Of a stretch of 9,454 bases of DNA, positions 6,703-9,454 are shown piece by piece. The translations under genes and the position numbers were made by a program. The notes under the pieces were generated by a model, which made no database searches, had not been told where the DNA came from, and worked only from the letters and a program-made list of their open reading frames with translations. Origin of the DNA: an uncultured Oscillibacter sp. (GTDB lineage Bacteria > Bacillota > Clostridia > Oscillospirales > Oscillospiraceae); assembly GCA_900542115.1 (NCBI GenBank), contig UQMC01000080.1, positions 1-9,454 on the forward strand, given 5' to 3'. Every line of letters begins with the position of its first letter. Position 1 is the stretch's first letter.

Positions 6703-8046
6703 ATGGAAGAATACCGGGAGCTTGCGGCTGCGATCCCGCCCTTTGTCCGCTATGTGCTGACAACGCTGGAAGCGGCAGGGTTTGAGGCATACTGCGTGGG
6801 CGGCTGTGTGCGGGACCTGCTGCTGAGGCGGACGCCGGGAGACTGGGATATGACCACATCGGCAAGGCCGGAGCAGACCATGGCGCTGTTTGGCAACTGT
6901 GCGCTGCCTACGGGATTGAAGCACGGTACGGTCACGGTCTGTAGCGGCATGAACCGGGTGGAGACAACAACGTTCCGCACGGACGGTGCTTACGCGGATC
7001 ACCGCCACCCGGAGCAGGTCACTTTTACAGATTCTTTGCAGGAGGACCTTTCCCGGCGGGATTTTACGGTAAACGCCATGGCAATAGAACTTGCCGGGAG
7101 ACTGCATGACCCCTTCCATGGCCGGGAGGATTTGAAAAACGGTGTGCTCCGCTGTGTGGGAGAGCCGGAGAAGCGCTTTTCCGAGGATGCGCTGCGAATT
7201 TTGCGGTGCCTGCGGTTCGCGGCGGTGCTGGACTTCACCGTGGAGCGGGAAACGGCGGCGGCTATGGAGAATTGCCGGGAGCTGCTGCGGGAAATCGCGC
7301 CGGAGCGGGTGCGGGAGGAGCTGACAAAGCTGCTGTGCGGACCATCCGCGGCGGCGGTGCTGCGGCACTTTCCGCAAATTGTGGGGACGGTTCTGCCGGA
7401 GGTTTTGCCGATGCTCGGCTTTGACCAGAGAAACCCGCACCACTGCTACGATGTTTGGGAGCACACATTGCACGCGATGGAGGCCGCGCCACCGACACCG
7501 CTGCTGCGGTGGACGGTTCTGTTTCACGATATGGGAAAGCCGGAATGTTTTGCGCTGGACGAAAAAGGAATCGGACATTTCATGGGACATGGCGTGGTAT
7601 CCCGCCGCATTGCGGAGGGGGCGATGAATCGCCTGCGCTTTGACGGTGAGAGCCGGGCGCGCATTGCGGAGCTGGTGGAGTGGCACGATCACCGCGTTCA
7701 GACGGAAAAGGGTGTCCGTCGGATGCTGAACCGCTTCGGCGAGGAGGACTTTCGGAATTTGCTGGATGTCCAGCGGGCGGACAATATGGGGCAGGCGAAA
7801 AAGTTCCACTATCGGCAGCAGGATATTGACCGGGTGGAGGCATTGCTGAATGCGGAGCTTGCACGCGGCAGCTGCTTTACCCTGAAGCAACTGGCAATCA
7901 ATGGAAACGATCTGAAGCCCTTGGGATATCGAGGACCGGAGCTGGGCCGTGTTTTACAAATGCTGCTGGACCGTGTTATGGATGGCCGTTTGTCAAATAA
8001 TCGGGAAGATCTGCTGGCAGAAGCGGAAAAATTAAAAACGAATTAA
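6703..8046 (+). CDS. cca: CCA tRNA nucleotidyltransferase with HD domain
   Basis: This 447-residue class II CCA-adding enzyme builds or repairs the 3'-CCA end of tRNAs from CTP and ATP. The head carries the nucleotidyltransferase signature GGCVRDLLL (33-41) and GDWDMTT (46-52), with D47 and D49 as the metal-binding aspartates. RRDFTVNAMA (118-127) follows, then the neck motif EDALRILRCLRFAA (161-174). A C-terminal HD phosphohydrolase-type domain follows with H253 (WEHT), H275-D276 (FHDMGK), H291/H296 (GHFMGH), H328/H330 (WHDH) and D360 (RADN), so its metal site looks intact. HD-carrying members can also have phosphatase or phosphodiesterase activity, as in E. coli Cca, whereas the B. subtilis enzyme lacks this domain. 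It is transcribed divergently from murC from a promoter at 6635-6663. Its stop lies one base before the first arm of the inverted repeat at 8045-8103, overlapping it by two bases, and no strong terminator separates it from dpaA. Confidence 0.95.
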   Translation: MEEYRELAAAIPPFVRYVLTTLEAAGFEAYCVGGCVRDLLLRRTPGDWDMTTSARPEQTMALFGNCALPTGLKHGTVTVCSGMNRVETTTFRTDGAYADHRHPEQVTFTDSLQEDLSRRDFTVNAMAIELAGRLHDPFHGREDLKNGVLRCVGEPEKRFSEDALRILRCLRFAAVLDFTVERETAAAMENCRELLREIAPERVREELTKLLCGPSAAAVLRHFPQIVGTVLPEVLPMLGFDQRNPHHCYDVWEHTLHAMEAAPPTPLLRWTVLFHDMGKPECFALDEKGIGHFMGHGVVSRRIAEGAMNRLRFDGESRARIAELVEWHDHRVQTEKGVRRMLNRFGEEDFRNLLDVQRADNMGQAKKFHYRQQDIDRVEALLNAELARGSCFTLKQLAINGNDLKPLGYRGPELGRVLQMLLDRVMDGRLSNNREDLLAEAEKLKTN

Positions 8047-8103
8047 ATCCACGCACCGATTTGCGCTGGCGTCATACGCTGAGGCAAGGGGGTGCGTGGA
8101 TTT
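8045..8103. repeat. 13-bp perfect inverted repeat spanning the cca/dpaA junction
   Basis: AAATCCACGCACC (8045-8057) and GGTGCGTGGATTT (8091-8103) are perfect reverse complements with a 33-base loop. The second arm contains the dpaA GTG start (8096-8098), the end of its ribosome-binding run (8091-8092) and most of the alternative TTG start. In a cca read-through transcript the stem would bury the dpaA start. It could alternatively act as a terminator (only a short T-run follows) or an operator. Thirteen exact pairs in a short intergenic stretch are unlikely by chance. Confidence 0.85.
8055..8080 (+). promoter_or_regulatory. Possible sporulation-sigma (SigK/SigE-like) promoter for dpaAB
   Basis: In the loop of the inverted repeat, CATACGCT at 8073-8080 fits the SigK -10 pattern CATAnnnT. 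It matches the SigE pattern CATACAnT with one mismatch. ACC at 8055-8057, 15 bases upstream, fits the short SigK-type -35 (AC core). No sigma-A-type boxes are apparent here. The Bacillus dipicolinate synthase operon is SigK-controlled, so the assignment is sensible, but the consensus is short and chance matches are common. The predicted transcript start near 8087 would leave a very short leader. Confidence 0.3.
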
Positions 8104-8932
8104 GCTATTTGGAGTAATTGGCGGAGATCGGAGACAGGCGGAGCTTTTGAAGCTGCTGCGGCAGGACGGATACCAGGCGGCGGCTTACGGCACCGCAGGG
8201 GAAACGGATTGGGAAAGGGCCGTGTCGGCGGAGGTGGTGCTTTTGCCGCTGCCGCTGTGCCGGGAGGGAGATACCATCAACATAGAGGGGGAGCAGCGGG
8301 GCATCGGTGCGCTGCTGCGGCAAATGCGGCGGAATCAGCTCTTGCTGGCCGGACAGGTAAAGCCGGCTCAGGCGGCGGAGGCGGCAGAGCTGGACCTGAA
8401 CCTCATCGACTATTTCAAGCGGGAGGAACTGACAGTTGCCAACGCCGCCGCCACGGCGGAGGGGACAGTTCAGGTGATTTTGGAGCGTTTGGAGCGCTCG
8501 CTGCTGGGGAGCCGCTGTCTGGTACTGGGCTTTGGGCGTATCGGCAAGCTGCTGTGTCACCGCCTGAGCGCTATGGGGGCAAATGTCACGGCGGCGGCCA
8601 GACGCCCGGAGTCTCTGGCTTGGGCCGTGGCCTATGGTTATGATGCGTGCTCCATCGACAGGCTGGATGGTGCTTTATCGGAATTTGATGTGGTGGTCAA
8701 TACCGTGCCGGCCCCGATTTTCGGGGGAAATGCGCTGAAGCAGTTAAAGCCGGGCTGCCTCTGCGTGGATGTGGCGTCCATTCGGGGCATTGATGCTTCG
8801 GCAGCGGAGGCTCTTGGCCTGACCATTGTTTGGGCGCGGGCGCTACCGGGGAAACTGATGCCGTGCACGGCAGGCAGAATCATCCGGGATACGGTTTTTG
8901 AAATCTTGAAAGAGCAGGGGGTCATTTTATGA
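8096..8932 (+). CDS. dpaA: Dipicolinate synthase subunit A
   Basis: This 278-residue protein (SpoVFA type) makes dipicolinic acid, the calcium-chelating spore-core solute, from the lysine-pathway intermediate hydroxytetrahydrodipicolinate, with subunit B, in the mother cell. The N-terminal domain starts GVIGGDRRQ (6-14) and has the LLPLPL segment (49-54) typical of the family. The NAD(P)-binding Rossmann motif is VLGFGRIGK (143-151), followed by AAARRPE (166-172). The family C-terminal signature ALPGKLMPCTAGRII is at 249-263. The start is uncertain. GTG 8096 has AAGGGGG (8086-8092) only three bases away, while TTG 8102 is nine bases away, so the true protein may lack the first two residues. 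An ATG is absent. It overlaps dpaB by four bases (ATGA), implying translational coupling, and lies 49 bases after cca. A sporulation-type -10 element may drive it. Confidence 0.95.
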   Translation: MDLLFGVIGGDRRQAELLKLLRQDGYQAAAYGTAGETDWERAVSAEVVLLPLPLCREGDTINIEGEQRGIGALLRQMRRNQLLLAGQVKPAQAAEAAELDLNLIDYFKREELTVANAAATAEGTVQVILERLERSLLGSRCLVLGFGRIGKLLCHRLSAMGANVTAAARRPESLAWAVAYGYDACSIDRLDGALSEFDVVVNTVPAPIFGGNALKQLKPGCLCVDVASIRGIDASAAEALGLTIVWARALPGKLMPCTAGRIIRDTVFEILKEQGVIL

Positions 8933-9454
8933 GAACGGAGCGAATCGGCTTTGCACTTTGCGGTTCCTTTTGCACGCATGAAAAGGCGCTGAAGGCGTTG
9001 GAGAAACTGACACAGGAATATGAAACGGTGATACCGATCGCCTCGGAAAACGCCGCTTTTACGGATACGCGCTTCGGTACATCGGAGACTCTTTTGGAAA
9101 AGCTGGAAGAATTGACAGGCCATGAGGTGTTATATGACATCCCAGCAGTGGAGCCATTAGGACCGCAGGGCGTAGTGGACGCGCTTGTGATCGCACCGGC
9201 CACCGGGAATACACTGGCGAAATTGGCGGGCGGTATTACAGATACGGCAGTGACAATGGCGGCGAAGTCCGTTCTGCGGTGCGGAAAGCCGGTGGTGATT
9301 GCATTTTCCACCAATGACGGCCTCGCGGCCAGTGCTGGGAATATCGGGGAGCTCCTGATACGGAAGAATTATTACTTCGTGCCCTTTGGACAGGATGACT
9401 TTGAGAAAAAGCCGACATCGCTGGCGGCTGACTTTAATAAAATCAATGAAACGC
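8929..9454 (+). CDS. dpaB: Dipicolinate synthase subunit B, 3' end cut by window edge
   Basis: About 175 residues are visible of a flavoprotein (SpoVFB type) usually near 195-200 residues, so only the C-terminal ~20-25 are missing. No stop is reached before the window ends. The N-terminus GFALCGSFCTH (7-17) is the FMN-binding flavoprotein start. APATGNTLAKLAGGITD (89-105) is the second family signature, and GKPVVIAFSTNDGL (119-132) precedes GQDDFEKKPTSL (154-164). Start ATG 8929 overlaps the dpaA stop (ATGA) and has AGGGGG seven bases upstream (8916-8921). It works with DpaA in dipicolinate synthesis for spore heat resistance. In Bacillus this gene is followed by lysine-pathway genes; whether that holds here lies beyond the window. 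Confidence 0.94.
   Translation, partial: MRTERIGFALCGSFCTHEKALKALEKLTQEYETVIPIASENAAFTDTRFGTSETLLEKLEELTGHEVLYDIPAVEPLGPQGVVDALVIAPATGNTLAKLAGGITDTAVTMAAKSVLRCGKPVVIAFSTNDGLAASAGNIGELLIRKNYYFVPFGQDDFEKKPTSLAADFNKINET

Noticed and set aside
6649..7890. A 413-codon minus-strand frame opposite cca
   Set aside because: It is rich in Arg/His/Gln/Pro, typical of antisense shadows, and has no motif. The plus-strand cca protein is unambiguous.
8092..8643. A 183-codon plus-strand frame overlapping dpaA in another frame
   Set aside because: It is Gly/Arg/Ala-rich, and the overlapping frame encodes a clear DpaA with all family signatures.

Overview
This is an ordinary, gene-dense chromosomal segment from an endospore-forming, probably anaerobic Firmicute. 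It is most likely a member of the Oscillospiraceae/Ruminococcaceae gut clostridia. The evidence is moderately high GC by eye, strong GGAGG-type ribosome-binding sites, Firmicute-style lipoproteins, an NfnAB-type ferredoxin/NADPH enzyme, and a DpaA/DpaB dipicolinate synthase pair, which marks spore formers outside Clostridium cluster I. The first 28 bases are not genomic: they match the Illumina TruSeq read-2 adapter. The window therefore starts at an untrimmed contig or read end.

Layout. (1) 29-513, plus strand: the C-terminal part of a Crp/Fnr-family regulator, cut by the contig end. (2) 543-2908, plus strand: an extended -10 promoter, a leader with a small hairpin and T-run, then nfnA and nfnB, closed by a strong hairpin terminator at 2873-2908. 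(3) 6563 down to 2954, minus strand: murC, a ProXp-ala-type prolyl-tRNA editing deacylase whose start overlaps the murC stop, and a coiled-coil lipoprotein form a tight three-gene run. A second lipoprotein follows with its own near-consensus promoter. (4) 6635-9454, plus strand, divergent from murC: a near-consensus promoter, then cca (CCA-adding enzyme with an HD domain), dpaA and dpaB. dpaB runs off the window end.

How the genes fit together. The nfn pair balances reduced ferredoxin, NADH and NADPH, and the adjacent Crp/Fnr protein is a plausible but unproven regulator. The murC run joins peptidoglycan precursor synthesis with translation quality control and two surface lipoproteins of unknown role. 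The cca-dpaAB run places a tRNA maturation gene directly upstream of the spore dipicolinate genes. A perfect 13-bp inverted repeat lies at the cca/dpaA junction, overlapping the likely dpaA start, with a possible sporulation-sigma -10 element in its loop.

No tRNA, rRNA, CRISPR array, insertion sequence or phage gene was seen, and no gene-free stretch exceeds about 125 bases. I found no convincing new multi-gene system. The points most worth checking are regulatory: the cca/dpaA inverted repeat, the palindrome on the lipoprotein promoter, and the nfn leader hairpin.
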